Assembly (NCBI GenBank): GCA_944321465.1
Contig: CALULL010000006.1
Location: 1 to 64,000 of the forward strand
Direction of reading: 5' to 3'
Length of the DNA: 64,000 bases
Source of the DNA: an uncultured Bacteroides sp.
GTDB lineage: Bacteria > Bacteroidota > Bacteroidia > Bacteroidales > Bacteroidaceae
Positions within the stretch are counted from its first letter, which is position 1. The number at the start of each line of letters is the position of its first letter. Of this stretch, positions 41,567-50,173 are shown one piece after another. The translations under genes and the position numbers were made by a program. Below the pieces are notes generated by a model. That model worked only from the letters and a program-made list of their open reading frames with translations, did not search any database and had not been told where the DNA came from.

Positions 41567-42229
41567 ATGAAACGTATGAATTGGTTGCTTGGTGCATGTG
41601 TAATGGCTCTCACATTAGTATGTGGAACGGGGACTTCGGCGTTTGCACAGTCCAAGAAAGACATTAAGAGTGCCGAGAAAACGGCTAAGAAGGTAGCAAA
41701 AGAGAGAGCAAAGGAAGGATGGACGCTGGTAGGAATAGGCTCTATGGAAGATGCCATTGCTGATGGCATCCTAAAGCAAAAGGAGGGCTACCGTGTGTTT
41801 ACTTCCGAGGTGTCGGGACATAGTTCCAAGTCTTCGGCCATAGCAGATGCCCGTATGGAAGCCATGATTGCTTACGTGACGGAAACATCCAATGAGTTGA
41901 ACGGCTTGATGGGGAACGTACAGTCTGGCATACCAGAGGCTGTGGTTCGTCAGTTGTCTCGTGACTATACGTCGGCAGTTCAAGCCGGCATATATGGCCA
42001 ACTTCGCGAAGCATATACCTTGATACGTAAGGTAGGTAACTATTATGAAGTCCAAGCGAACTTTTTGCTGAACGAGTCTGATGCTTTTGAAATGAAGCAG
42101 CGTGCTTTGCGGCAGGCAATAGCGACGGCTAACTTGAACAAGGAAGTAGCCCAAGCATTGGAGGAGAGTTTGGCTAAGAGTAGTAGCGTGGGCAATAAAG
42201 AAGAGGACGGACAGAACGATGCGGAGTAG
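41567..42229 (+). CDS. exported LPP20-like protein, operon gene 1
   Basis: 220 residues from ATG at 41567, signal peptide ending GTSAFAQ. A lysine-rich helix (KKDIKSAEKTAKKVAKERAK) precedes a domain that looks like LPP20: GWTLVGIGSMEDAIADGILK, AIADARMEAMIAYVTETSNE, and AYTLIRKVGNYYEVQANFLL. Such domains occur in outer-membrane associated lipoproteins, but there is no lipobox here, so it should be free in the periplasm. First gene of the operon; the next gene overlaps its end by 11 bp. Confidence 0.75.
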   Translation: MKRMNWLLGACVMALTLVCGTGTSAFAQSKKDIKSAEKTAKKVAKERAKEGWTLVGIGSMEDAIADGILKQKEGYRVFTSEVSGHSSKSSAIADARMEAMIAYVTETSNELNGLMGNVQSGIPEAVVRQLSRDYTSAVQAGIYGQLREAYTLIRKVGNYYEVQANFLLNESDAFEMKQRALRQAIATANLNKEVAQALEESLAKSSSVGNKEEDGQNDAE

Positions 42230-44135
42230 GATTATCCTGCTGGCGAGTTGCTTGTTTGTCCTGTATGGTATGCAAGTGGCAGCTCAGCCCAAGGAGGTTA
42301 AAAAGAAGATAGAATTTATCAAGTCAGATCCCAACTACAAGTACGGAGAGGCTACCGGCCCTTCATTTGAGCGAGCCTACCGGTCGGCGTTGGAAAAACT
42401 GATGGAAAGCATACATGTGTTTGTGTCAGCAGATACGCGACGCACAGAGATTCATTCACAGACTGAAAAGGAAGTTCTGTATGATGCTCAGCTTTATCGC
42501 AATTTGTCAACCTATACAATGGGTGCTTTGCAGAATGTGGAACGAATTGAGTTCGGTGAAGAGCCAGAGGCACATGTCTTTGTTTACGTCCTTGAGTCGG
42601 AAGTAACGCGTATGTTCGAGACTCGTTTTTTGAAAGTAAAAGGCTTGATAGGGAATGGGCTACGTGACGAAGAGAACTTTCGGGTTGGCGATGCTTTGCG
42701 ATATTATACTTGGGCTTTGTGCTTGTTGCAGACGTTACCCAATGGAGATAGTGCTACGTTTGAATACCAGGGAAAAGAAGAAGTAGCCAAAATGTGGCTA
42801 CACGCTCGCATCAATACGCTGTTGTCGGAGTCTCAGGTAAAGGTCGTAAATGTAGAAGAAGTAGACGCGTTGGACGTAAAATATCGGGTGTATTTGCAAT
42901 TGTCTTATAAGAACCAACTGGTAGATAATTTTGCATTCTCATTTTATAACGGAATGCGTAATATTGGTCCTATTTATGCTTCGGATGGACGAGCTGTGGC
43001 CGAGTTTTCCGAAGGTAAGCTGGTGGATGAGTTGGAAGTGAAGATAGAATATCTCTTCCGTAGCCAAGCTCAAACCTTGGACCAAGAGTTGGCTATGGTG
43101 ATGGAGAATATAGATATACCTAAGTTTAGCGCGGCCCAGAAACGGGTCTCGTTGCATGGTGATGAGGAGAGTAAACATACGGCTCGGAAAAGGGAACGTA
43201 AGAATAGAGTGCAGAGAGTAGCTAATGACGTGCAAACAGAAAGCTGCATGACACTAAGTTCGTTGGAGACCAATCGCGTGGTGTTAGAGACTGTGTCGGA
43301 TACTTTACCTTATGCTGCCGTGTTGGACCGTTTGGCCGGAAGTATTCGAAAAGGGGAGTATGAGAGCGTCCGCGAATTATTCACAGACAGTGCCTATGTT
43401 ATGTTTGATAAACTAATACACAATGGCAATGTAACGTTGTTGGATGATGCAAGGCATTACCAGTTTGTAAAGTATGGGGCAACGGTGATTGGCCGCAAGC
43501 TTCCTATGCAGTTCAAATTTAGTGACAATAGGCAGTTCGTCAATGACGTGGTCTTTCGCTTCAATGCAGAGACAGTAAAGATTGAGTCGTTGGCTTTAGC
43601 TTTAACCCGGAGGAGTGAAAACGACATTCTTACAGCTGATAAAAAATGGAAAGAGGACTGGCGTATGGATATAATCTCTTTTTTGGAGGATTACCAGACG
43701 GCTTACGCCTTGAAGCGTCTTGATTATCTGGAAAGCGTATTTTCAGATGACGCACTTATAGTGACAGGAGTAGTGCTGAAGCGTAAGGCCGGTTCGTCTG
43801 GTGAGGGCTCGTATTTGCCTGGTGCTTCGGCGGATGAGGTGCGCTATACCAAATATACTAAGGGAGAATTTCTGGACCGGTTACGCTATAGTTTTAACAG
43901 CAAGGAGTTCATTAATTTGCGTTTTAATGAAGTAGAAGTAGTGAAAGGGTCTGGTCCACGTGATGGCATTTTTGCCATGCAGATTTCACAAGATTACTAC
44001 TCCAATAATTATGGAGACTCGGGGTATCTTACTTTGCTTGTGGACTTACGTGAAGAACTTCCTGTTATCAAAGTGCGAGTATGGCAGCAAAAGAAAGAAG
44101 CAAATTTTACGGCGAGGACATTATTAAATAAGTAA
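42219..44135 (+). CDS. exported LPP20/NTF2-like protein, operon gene 2
   Basis: 638 residues, signal peptide ending GMQVAAQ. LPP20-like start (YKYGEATGPSFERAYRSALE), a second alpha/beta region with EPEAHVFVYVLESEVTRMF, a TPR-like helix ALRYYTWALCLLQTLPNG, several beta segments (KYRVYLQLSYKNQLVDNFAF) and a C-terminal NTF2-like part (YALKRLDYLESVFSDDALIV, SQDYYSNNYGDSGYLTLLVD). Full-length paralogue of the stand-alone gene at 31471. A charged linker near residue 310 (KHTARKRERKNRVQR) differs from that paralogue. It overlaps gene 1 and precedes gene 3 by 11 bp, so all are co-translated. Role unknown. Confidence 0.78.
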   Translation: MRSRIILLASCLFVLYGMQVAAQPKEVKKKIEFIKSDPNYKYGEATGPSFERAYRSALEKLMESIHVFVSADTRRTEIHSQTEKEVLYDAQLYRNLSTYTMGALQNVERIEFGEEPEAHVFVYVLESEVTRMFETRFLKVKGLIGNGLRDEENFRVGDALRYYTWALCLLQTLPNGDSATFEYQGKEEVAKMWLHARINTLLSESQVKVVNVEEVDALDVKYRVYLQLSYKNQLVDNFAFSFYNGMRNIGPIYASDGRAVAEFSEGKLVDELEVKIEYLFRSQAQTLDQELAMVMENIDIPKFSAAQKRVSLHGDEESKHTARKRERKNRVQRVANDVQTESCMTLSSLETNRVVLETVSDTLPYAAVLDRLAGSIRKGEYESVRELFTDSAYVMFDKLIHNGNVTLLDDARHYQFVKYGATVIGRKLPMQFKFSDNRQFVNDVVFRFNAETVKIESLALALTRRSENDILTADKKWKEDWRMDIISFLEDYQTAYALKRLDYLESVFSDDALIVTGVVLKRKAGSSGEGSYLPGASADEVRYTKYTKGEFLDRLRYSFNSKEFINLRFNEVEVVKGSGPRDGIFAMQISQDYYSNNYGDSGYLTLLVDLREELPVIKVRVWQQKKEANFTARTLLNK

Positions 44136-44146
44136 ACAGAGTAAAC

Positions 44147-45883
44147 ATGGTTAGAGATATGAGATATGCATTGTTATTTGCTGTACTGGCTCTTTTCCCT
44201 TTTGTTGCTAGTGCGCAATTGCAACTTGTTCCAGGTAGCTTTAAACAGATTTCTAATTTGGATGCTTCAAATCCGAACGAATGGGGCGATATCGATGCGC
44301 ATTTATTGACGCGAGAGGACAAAACGGACGAAAATGGCGTGAAAAACGCGCTGTTGAAGCTAAAAGTAGATAAAATAAGTAGTGAGGATATGAGTGAGTT
44401 GCGCTTTGTACCGGACCAAGGGGTTTACGTGCGTTGGACGCAACAAGGACAGACTCCAGGAGAGATGTGGTTACTTATTACTGGCATTGAGACTTCTTTT
44501 AAGGTTGTTCATCCTATTTTTGGAGAGTCCAATACAATGCAACTTGATTTGAAAGGCTTGTGTTCTTATGAGCTAAAATTGACAAACAACGAAACGACGA
44601 CTTTGACCATCCTTTCAGAACCGGAAGGTGCTAATATTTATTTGGACGGGAACTGGATGGGCAATGCAACGACAGACGGTTGCATACTGAAGCAAGTGTC
44701 ATTTGGACAACATCGTTTGAAGGCACGGTTGGATGGAATAGAGGATTCGCTTACAATCAATGTTTCCGAAGCTAGCCAGCGTTCTTATAAGTTAGAGGTG
44801 TACAAACAGCGTGACTTCATCATCAGCAGTGATCCGGAAGGAGCTGTCATCTCTATTGACGGACAACAGGTTGGTGTTGCCCCTTTGACGGTTCCTTTGA
44901 AGTTGAAGTATCACCTTATTGAAGCCAATCTGAAGGGGCAATACGATAAGTATGAGGCTAAGTTTGATGAGAATATGCCTAATACCATCAATCTGACAGT
45001 GGTGAAACACAAGCCTGTACAAATAGCAGCCGTGCAAGCAGGACGCAACATTACTGCGCAGGTACACATAGACGACCAAATCGTAGGTCTTACGCCCCAT
45101 ACGGCTGACATTGCCTATGGTACCCACCAGCTTATCGTTAGTTACGGGTCGAAGTCTAAAGAGAAACGTATTAAGGTGAACGATGGTTCGCCGACCTATT
45201 ACCGTTTTAAGTTTTCTACCCGGAACAACTTTACATGGCCCTGGGAGAAAGAATATAAGGTGCGTCCCGTAGGTTTGTCTGTGGGCTTTGTGAAGAAAGA
45301 ATATCGCATAACCTCCGATGAATCGGATGGGCACTATTCTTTTTCTTCAGACTTTTGGGGTGAAGGCTCCTTCATTCCGGGAATACAAGCTGGTATCCTC
45401 ATTCAACCCCAGTTCAAGTATGGTTTCGGGTTAAGCACAGGATTGTTTTATGAGTACTATTGGGATAAAAGCAATGATGCAACTGACGAATACGGCACTT
45501 TCTATAGTAAGTTCCAAGAACATTCACTCTATCTGCCTATCAAACTTGAGTATCGGCTGGTGCTTGCCGAGAATTTCTCTCTTTTCGTCAATGGCGGCAT
45601 TAGCATGGATATTGGAATGGCCGGTTCGGTAGGACAGTTTGATGAGGGGGAGAGCGAGCCATTTTATCAAGATGACCATATTTATGCTTCTGACGATTGG
45701 CCGGCCGCTCCCAAACGGTTCAACCTTTCTTATGAATTCGGCGGAGGTCTCCAAGTCTATGGAGTGCAACTCAGTTTCTTCGTAGCCAAAGGATTGCTCG
45801 ACCATTCGCGCCAGGATGGTTTTTCTATGAAAGTGAACAAACCCATGATGATAAACCTTGCTTATGTGTTCGGAGGAAATTAG
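44147..45883 (+). CDS. PEGA-domain protein with beta-barrel C-terminus, operon gene 3
   Basis: 578 residues, signal peptide ending PFVASAQ (an ATG at 44159 is possible). After an N-terminal domain it has three PEGA-type repeats: LSEPEGANIYLDGNWMGNAT, ISSDPEGAVISIDGQQVGVA and TAQVHIDDQIVGLTPHTADI. The last ~200 residues (VGLSVGFVKKEYRI, GIQAGILIQPQFKYGFGLST, FSLFVNGGISMDIGMAG, MMINLAYVFGGN) look like a small outer-membrane barrel of the PorT/OmpA-like kind. So it may anchor the operon's proteins in the outer membrane while PEGA repeats bind glycan or surface partners. Gene 4 overlaps its end. Confidence 0.8.
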   Translation: MVRDMRYALLFAVLALFPFVASAQLQLVPGSFKQISNLDASNPNEWGDIDAHLLTREDKTDENGVKNALLKLKVDKISSEDMSELRFVPDQGVYVRWTQQGQTPGEMWLLITGIETSFKVVHPIFGESNTMQLDLKGLCSYELKLTNNETTTLTILSEPEGANIYLDGNWMGNATTDGCILKQVSFGQHRLKARLDGIEDSLTINVSEASQRSYKLEVYKQRDFIISSDPEGAVISIDGQQVGVAPLTVPLKLKYHLIEANLKGQYDKYEAKFDENMPNTINLTVVKHKPVQIAAVQAGRNITAQVHIDDQIVGLTPHTADIAYGTHQLIVSYGSKSKEKRIKVNDGSPTYYRFKFSTRNNFTWPWEKEYKVRPVGLSVGFVKKEYRITSDESDGHYSFSSDFWGEGSFIPGIQAGILIQPQFKYGFGLSTGLFYEYYWDKSNDATDEYGTFYSKFQEHSLYLPIKLEYRLVLAENFSLFVNGGISMDIGMAGSVGQFDEGESEPFYQDDHIYASDDWPAAPKRFNLSYEFGGGLQVYGVQLSFFVAKGLLDHSRQDGFSMKVNKPMMINLAYVFGGN

Positions 45884-47405
45884 GCGGTGTTGGATGTTCC
45901 TGTCGATGTCCTTACTGATGCTTCCGGCAGGATTGTTTGCCCAGAAACCGGCAGAGGGGAGCAAATACGAGTCTGCCGTCGAAAGGGCACGCGCCCGCTA
46001 TGAAGCTTTCAAAAAGCAAAAGAAACAGGAGTATGAGGATTTCAGACAACAGGCCAACGAGCGTTATGCTGCCATCATACGCAAACAATGGAAAGCCTAT
46101 GGAACACATCCCCCCATCCCTGTCCCTAAGATAGAACCTGTACCTGTCTTTGACGAAGACGATTTTACGCCTCAGGATGCGGATCCGATTGAGTTGGATT
46201 ATAAGCAGGTGGTCGATCTCCCCGAACCCCAGCCCCAACCCCAGCCCATTGATCCTGTGCCTGAAGTTGTTCAGCCGTCTGTTTCCTACTGCTCTTTCCA
46301 ATTGTATGGAACCGATTGCAAGGTACGTGTACCAGATTCTGATACGAAGTTTACCCTGCGCGGTGTTGACAAAGATGACGTGGCTACTGCTTGGATTGTT
46401 TATAGTGGACGCGATTACAACAACATGCTGCTTGATTGTCTTCATTTACGTGATGAACTCCAGCTTTCCGACTGGGCTTATTGTCAGTTGGTCAATACGT
46501 TGTCGAAAACTTATTTTGGTGGGGAAAGCAACAGTGCCGTTGTGCTGCGTTCGTGTTTGTTAGCACAAAGCGGCTATGCCGTACGTCTTGGTGAAGCAGA
46601 AGGGAAGCTTTACATGCTGGTTTCTTCGTACAACGGCATCTACGGGCGGCCTTATTGGGAAGTAGAGGGTGTGCACTTTTACGAGTTGGATACGCCGGTT
46701 GACGAAATTCCTTCCTATGTAAACTTTGTTGGAGGCGATTTCGAACAAGCCAAACGCTTAGACATGAATATCTACTCGGCTCAACGTTTTGCATGGAAGC
46801 CTTCTTCGCCGCGCCATATGGTATCTAAGACGGATTCCGAGGTAGATGTCAATATTTCCGTCAACCAGAACCTGATTGATTTCTACAACACCTATCCACG
46901 TTCTCTCGAAGAACCCGACCCCGACGGTACCAGCAGTTGGAAGTTTTATGCCAATGCAGCCTTAAGTGAGGAGGTGAAAGACGTTCTCTATCCTGTTTTG
47001 CGCCGGGCTATCAAGGGGAAAGGACAGATAGAGGCTGCCAACATCATCATACATTTCATGCAGACTACTTTGGTCTATGGCTATGACGATGATATATGGG
47101 GTGACGACCGTCCTTTTTTTGCCGAAGAGACTCTTTATTATCCCTATTCCGACTGTGAGGACAGGGCTATATTGTTTTCTCGTCTGGTGCGCGACTTGCT
47201 CCACCTTGATGTCGTGTTGCTCTATTTACCCAACCATTTGGCTGCAGCCGTAGCATTTACCGAGCCTTTGAATGTTTCCCACTACCTGATAGACGGTCGT
47301 AAGTTTTACTATTGTGAGGCCACTACGTCCATACCTGTCGATGTGGGTTACATGCCTGATGATTATCGTGATGTGAAACCTTTCATCGTGCGGCTTAAGC
47401 CGTAG
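45864..47405 (+). CDS. exported transglutaminase-like protein, operon gene 4
   Basis: 513 residues from ATG at 45864; ATG 45894 and TTG 45858 are alternatives, the chosen one giving a basic n-region (MCSEEIRRCW) before the signal helix ending PAGLFAQ. A coiled coil (ARARYEAFKKQKKQEYEDFR) and a proline/glutamine linker (LPEPQPQPQPIDPVPEV) follow. The C-terminal part has a transglutaminase-type triad in order: C431 in YSDCEDRAI, H458 in YLPNHLAAAV and D477 in YLIDGRKFYYCEATT. It could cross-link or cleave proteins or peptidoglycan in the periplasm. It overlaps gene 3 by 20 bp. A terminator follows at 47425-47463. Confidence 0.82.
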   Translation: MCSEEIRRCWMFLSMSLLMLPAGLFAQKPAEGSKYESAVERARARYEAFKKQKKQEYEDFRQQANERYAAIIRKQWKAYGTHPPIPVPKIEPVPVFDEDDFTPQDADPIELDYKQVVDLPEPQPQPQPIDPVPEVVQPSVSYCSFQLYGTDCKVRVPDSDTKFTLRGVDKDDVATAWIVYSGRDYNNMLLDCLHLRDELQLSDWAYCQLVNTLSKTYFGGESNSAVVLRSCLLAQSGYAVRLGEAEGKLYMLVSSYNGIYGRPYWEVEGVHFYELDTPVDEIPSYVNFVGGDFEQAKRLDMNIYSAQRFAWKPSSPRHMVSKTDSEVDVNISVNQNLIDFYNTYPRSLEEPDPDGTSSWKFYANAALSEEVKDVLYPVLRRAIKGKGQIEAANIIIHFMQTTLVYGYDDDIWGDDRPFFAEETLYYPYSDCEDRAILFSRLVRDLLHLDVVLLYLPNHLAAAVAFTEPLNVSHYLIDGRKFYYCEATTSIPVDVGYMPDDYRDVKPFIVRLKP

Positions 47406-47424
47406 TCTGTCTTTGGTGTAGACC

Positions 47425-47463
47425 TGCGCCGCTTTCCCAATGCCCGGAAGCGGCGCAGGTTTG
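47425..47463 (+). terminator. terminator of the envelope operon
   Basis: ACCTGCGCCGCTT pairs perfectly with AAGCGGCGCAGGT, followed by TTGTTTTAG. T-rich on one side only, so it acts for the rightward operon. Confidence 0.75.
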
Positions 47464-47488
47464 TTTTAGTGTGTTCTGGTGGTTGTGG

Positions 47489-49798
47489 TTAGCGCACCGT
47501 CACCTTGCGCACCACCGTCTGTCCGTCCGCCGTCCGTGCCTTGGCCACGTAGATGCCCGGGGCGAGGCGGTCGGTACGGACGGGCCGTGCCACGGCATCG
47601 GCTTCCTGCGCCACGAGGGTGCCGTCGGCGGCGTAGAGGTCGAGGCTGGCTGCCGGGGTGCCGCTTACGCTCAGGCGGTCGCCGTCCTGGCGCACGTCAA
47701 GCTGCGTCTGCTCTGCCTCGGCGATGCCCGTCACGTTGTCTATGCGGAAGGCGGGGCTGATGGTCTGCTCCTGCAGGTTGCCCGACGCGTCGGTGAGCGT
47801 TATCTTCAGGTCGTACCAGTGGTTGTCGCTCTCCACGCTGACTGCTGCCAGCGAGCCGCGGTAGAAGTAGCCGAAGCCGGGCATGCGGTACAGTTCGGGC
47901 ACTTCCTCCACGGGCAGCGCGGTCCATGCGTCCTGGCCGTAGGGGGAGTAGGAGACGGCGACGGTCTGCTCTTTGCAGTCGAACCAGAAGCGGTCCTCGG
48001 AGTGGAAGTTGAAATCCCCGCCGCAGAACTCCAGCACGCCGTCTGCCGGGGTGTTGAAGCGGTCGGTTATCTTGCCGTCCGTGCCTTTGAAGTGCAGCAT
48101 CTGTAGGGTGGGTGCCGTCCAGTCCTCCTTCCGCTGGTCGAAGACAACGCGGGTGACGTTGCGTCCCGCCAGTCCGTCCACTTCGACGTTCCCGTTCGTC
48201 AGGGTGAGGTCGACCTCTCCCTCCGGCTGTTTGTTCTCAGCCCACGAAGCCAGCACGTTGGACAGCTGGTTGTAGTCGTTCTCCACTTCCTCGCCGTTAT
48301 ACTTCAGGCTCATTTGCAGTGTTTGGTAGTCGCTCATGCGGATTTCTCCCAGCCGACCGATGTAACAGGGATCCAGATATGCTGTCTTCCAATTAAAGTA
48401 ATCTTGGAAGTGATTTTGTGACATGAAGGCATTGATGGGGCAACTGTTGCCGTAGGTTCCCGCTTTCTCGGCATCGGTGTACGAGAAAGCCGGGTGTCCG
48501 GGATATTCCAGGATGTCGCCCTCTATTTCAGGAACTTGGAAACTGTAGTTCCCATAGGCATCATGGCCTTTGTTCACGTACTCTATCCCGTCCGGGCTGA
48601 CGAATACGGGCAGGCCGATGATGTTGCAGTAGGCGGTTTCCTCTCTTACCATGCCATCTCCGAAGTCTATCGTATAAGTGTATTCGTAGTCGCTATACAT
48701 TGGGTAGACCATGATGTTGAAGCGCAGGTTGCCTTCCATCTCCTTCGGTGCGGCGATGTACATCTTTACCGGGTTGCTCTCGGCAAGTTCGCTGTTTACA
48801 ATGTTTCCTTGCCATCCTCCTTCATTTACCTCGTTAATAAGGTCTAATGTGTAGAATCCGGTTCTGTGCGGGCTGTTTTTGCCGAGCGGTGATGGTTGGA
48901 ACGTTTCTTCGTAGGGGATATAGCTCTGCGGTTCATTGGTAAGCAGTTCTCCTGCTGTGCCCTTTTGCTGATGCTTGACTACATACACGTTATTTTCCGA
49001 AGTCATAAGATGCGAGACGGCAAAGGTGTATCGGTCGCTTACTTCATTGACAAGAAAGTCCAACATGTTGCTGCGGTCTTCGATGCTGTCCTCTGATTCA
49101 TAGCTTCTCCATCCTATGTTTCCCATGAATGCTGAGATAGTCCCATAATCGTCTAAGATTATGTATTGAAAGAAGTTTACGTCATCCGTATTACCTTTTT
49201 CCAAGACTTCGTAAGACATATAGTCGTCGGCGTATTTTACAAGGTCTGTTTTTGCCACTTCGCCATTTGCCATTACGCTCTCCACGTGGATGCGTTTTGT
49301 TGCTTCTGCTGGGTTAAATGTAATGATTGTGTCTTTGCTAATGTTTACTTGTTCTTTTATGATGTGAACCATAGGTTCCGACGCAGCGATGTGCCAAAAG
49401 TCTGCGTTCAGGTCGTAAGTCCCTGCGGGTACGGAGAATACAAGGAAGTTGTTTTCGTAGTCGTAGTATTCTTCTACGGTAAGTTCCTTGTTGTATATCA
49501 TGGCACCGTTGGGCGTGAAGCGGTTTGCATCGTATTCAAAGACACAGCGCACCTCTACTTCTCCGGCGGCACGGGTCTGCATCCGGTTCTGTTTGGGCAT
49601 GTAGGTGGTGAGACTGCCGTTTTCCCGGATGTCGTACTTCTGTGCGTCCAGCCTGAGCGTGGGTTTCACGTTGAACGCCGTGGGGATGTCCCTCGGTTGC
49701 TGCGGTTGAAATCGTGTCACGACCTGCGCCGTCGCGCTGCTTCCTGCCCAGAGGCACCCGGCTGCGAGTGCCAGCATGGAGAGTAGATGTCTTTTCAT
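47489..49798 (-). CDS. large secreted protein with sorting-like C-terminus
   Basis: 769 residues, signal peptide ending GSSATAQ. Beta-rich segments (VEVRCVFEYDANRFTPNGAM, FLVFSVPAGTYDLNADFWHI, KMYIAAPKEMEGNLRFNIMV) recall secreted beta-sandwich surface proteins of Bacteroidales; no catalytic motif is seen. The last ~75 residues (LDLYAADGTLVAQEADAV, RLAPGIYVAKARTADGQT, VRKVTVR) follow the type IX secretion C-terminal pattern seen in four other proteins of this window. Monocistronic; promoter box at 49828-49836. Probable surface or secreted protein, ligand unknown. Confidence 0.8.
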   Translation of the reverse strand: MKRHLLSMLALAAGCLWAGSSATAQVVTRFQPQQPRDIPTAFNVKPTLRLDAQKYDIRENGSLTTYMPKQNRMQTRAAGEVEVRCVFEYDANRFTPNGAMIYNKELTVEEYYDYENNFLVFSVPAGTYDLNADFWHIAASEPMVHIIKEQVNISKDTIITFNPAEATKRIHVESVMANGEVAKTDLVKYADDYMSYEVLEKGNTDDVNFFQYIILDDYGTISAFMGNIGWRSYESEDSIEDRSNMLDFLVNEVSDRYTFAVSHLMTSENNVYVVKHQQKGTAGELLTNEPQSYIPYEETFQPSPLGKNSPHRTGFYTLDLINEVNEGGWQGNIVNSELAESNPVKMYIAAPKEMEGNLRFNIMVYPMYSDYEYTYTIDFGDGMVREETAYCNIIGLPVFVSPDGIEYVNKGHDAYGNYSFQVPEIEGDILEYPGHPAFSYTDAEKAGTYGNSCPINAFMSQNHFQDYFNWKTAYLDPCYIGRLGEIRMSDYQTLQMSLKYNGEEVENDYNQLSNVLASWAENKQPEGEVDLTLTNGNVEVDGLAGRNVTRVVFDQRKEDWTAPTLQMLHFKGTDGKITDRFNTPADGVLEFCGGDFNFHSEDRFWFDCKEQTVAVSYSPYGQDAWTALPVEEVPELYRMPGFGYFYRGSLAAVSVESDNHWYDLKITLTDASGNLQEQTISPAFRIDNVTGIAEAEQTQLDVRQDGDRLSVSGTPAASLDLYAADGTLVAQEADAVARPVRTDRLAPGIYVAKARTADGQTVVRKVTVR

Positions 49799-49827
49799 AA
49801 TCGTAATATTTTAGGGTTTGAAGATGT

Positions 49828-49836
49828 GCAAATATA
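49828..49836 (-). promoter_or_regulatory. -7 box for the 769-residue secreted protein
   Basis: Minus strand TATATTTGC matches TAnnTTTG, 30 bp upstream of the ATG at 49798. Confidence 0.6.
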
Positions 49837-50017
49837 AGATTGAAGAAATGGTTTCTTAAAATCTTTCAGGGGGACACGAGGGGGACAGGTGCGTTTGGGA
49901 CCTTTGTACGCTTGCTGTCCACCCATAGCGGGGCGGGCAGGCGGGGCAGGGGCGGGAAAAAGTGCGGGCGGGGCGGCTTTTTTGCTGCCGCGATGCCGGG
50001 GAGGCCGATTTTTTGGC

Positions 50018-50025
50018 TACATTTG
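50018..50025 (+). promoter_or_regulatory. -7 box upstream of the repeat-containing leader
   Basis: TACATTTG matches TAnnTTTG; transcript start predicted near 50032, so the leader would contain the whole array at 50072-50159. Confidence 0.55.
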
Positions 50026-50071
50026 TGGCGTTTTCGTGCTGGCTTTGTCACGCTATTGTCCCCGTTGCGGG

Positions 50072-50159
50072 GCGCACCTGTGCCCCCTGCCGGGCAGAGG
50101 TTTGCTTGCGAGGGGGCAAAGGAGAGCCGGGAAACGGGCACACCTGTGCCCCAAAATGA
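50072..50159. repeat. 22-bp repeat array, 4 units, in a predicted 5' leader
   Basis: Cores start at 50072 (GCGCACCTGTGC), 50094 (GCAGAGGTTTGC), 50116 (GCAAAGGAGAGC) and 50138 (GCACACCTGTGC); centres CC, GG, GG, CC. It ends 14 bp before ATG 50174. Confidence 0.82.
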
Positions 50160-50173
50160 ATGAAAGACACGCA

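Larger units (their letters stand above)
49799..50173. other. 375-bp divergent region
   Basis: Between divergent genes at 49798 and 50174. Holds one leftward and one rightward -7 box and a repeat array placed between the rightward box and the coding start. Confidence 0.55.
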
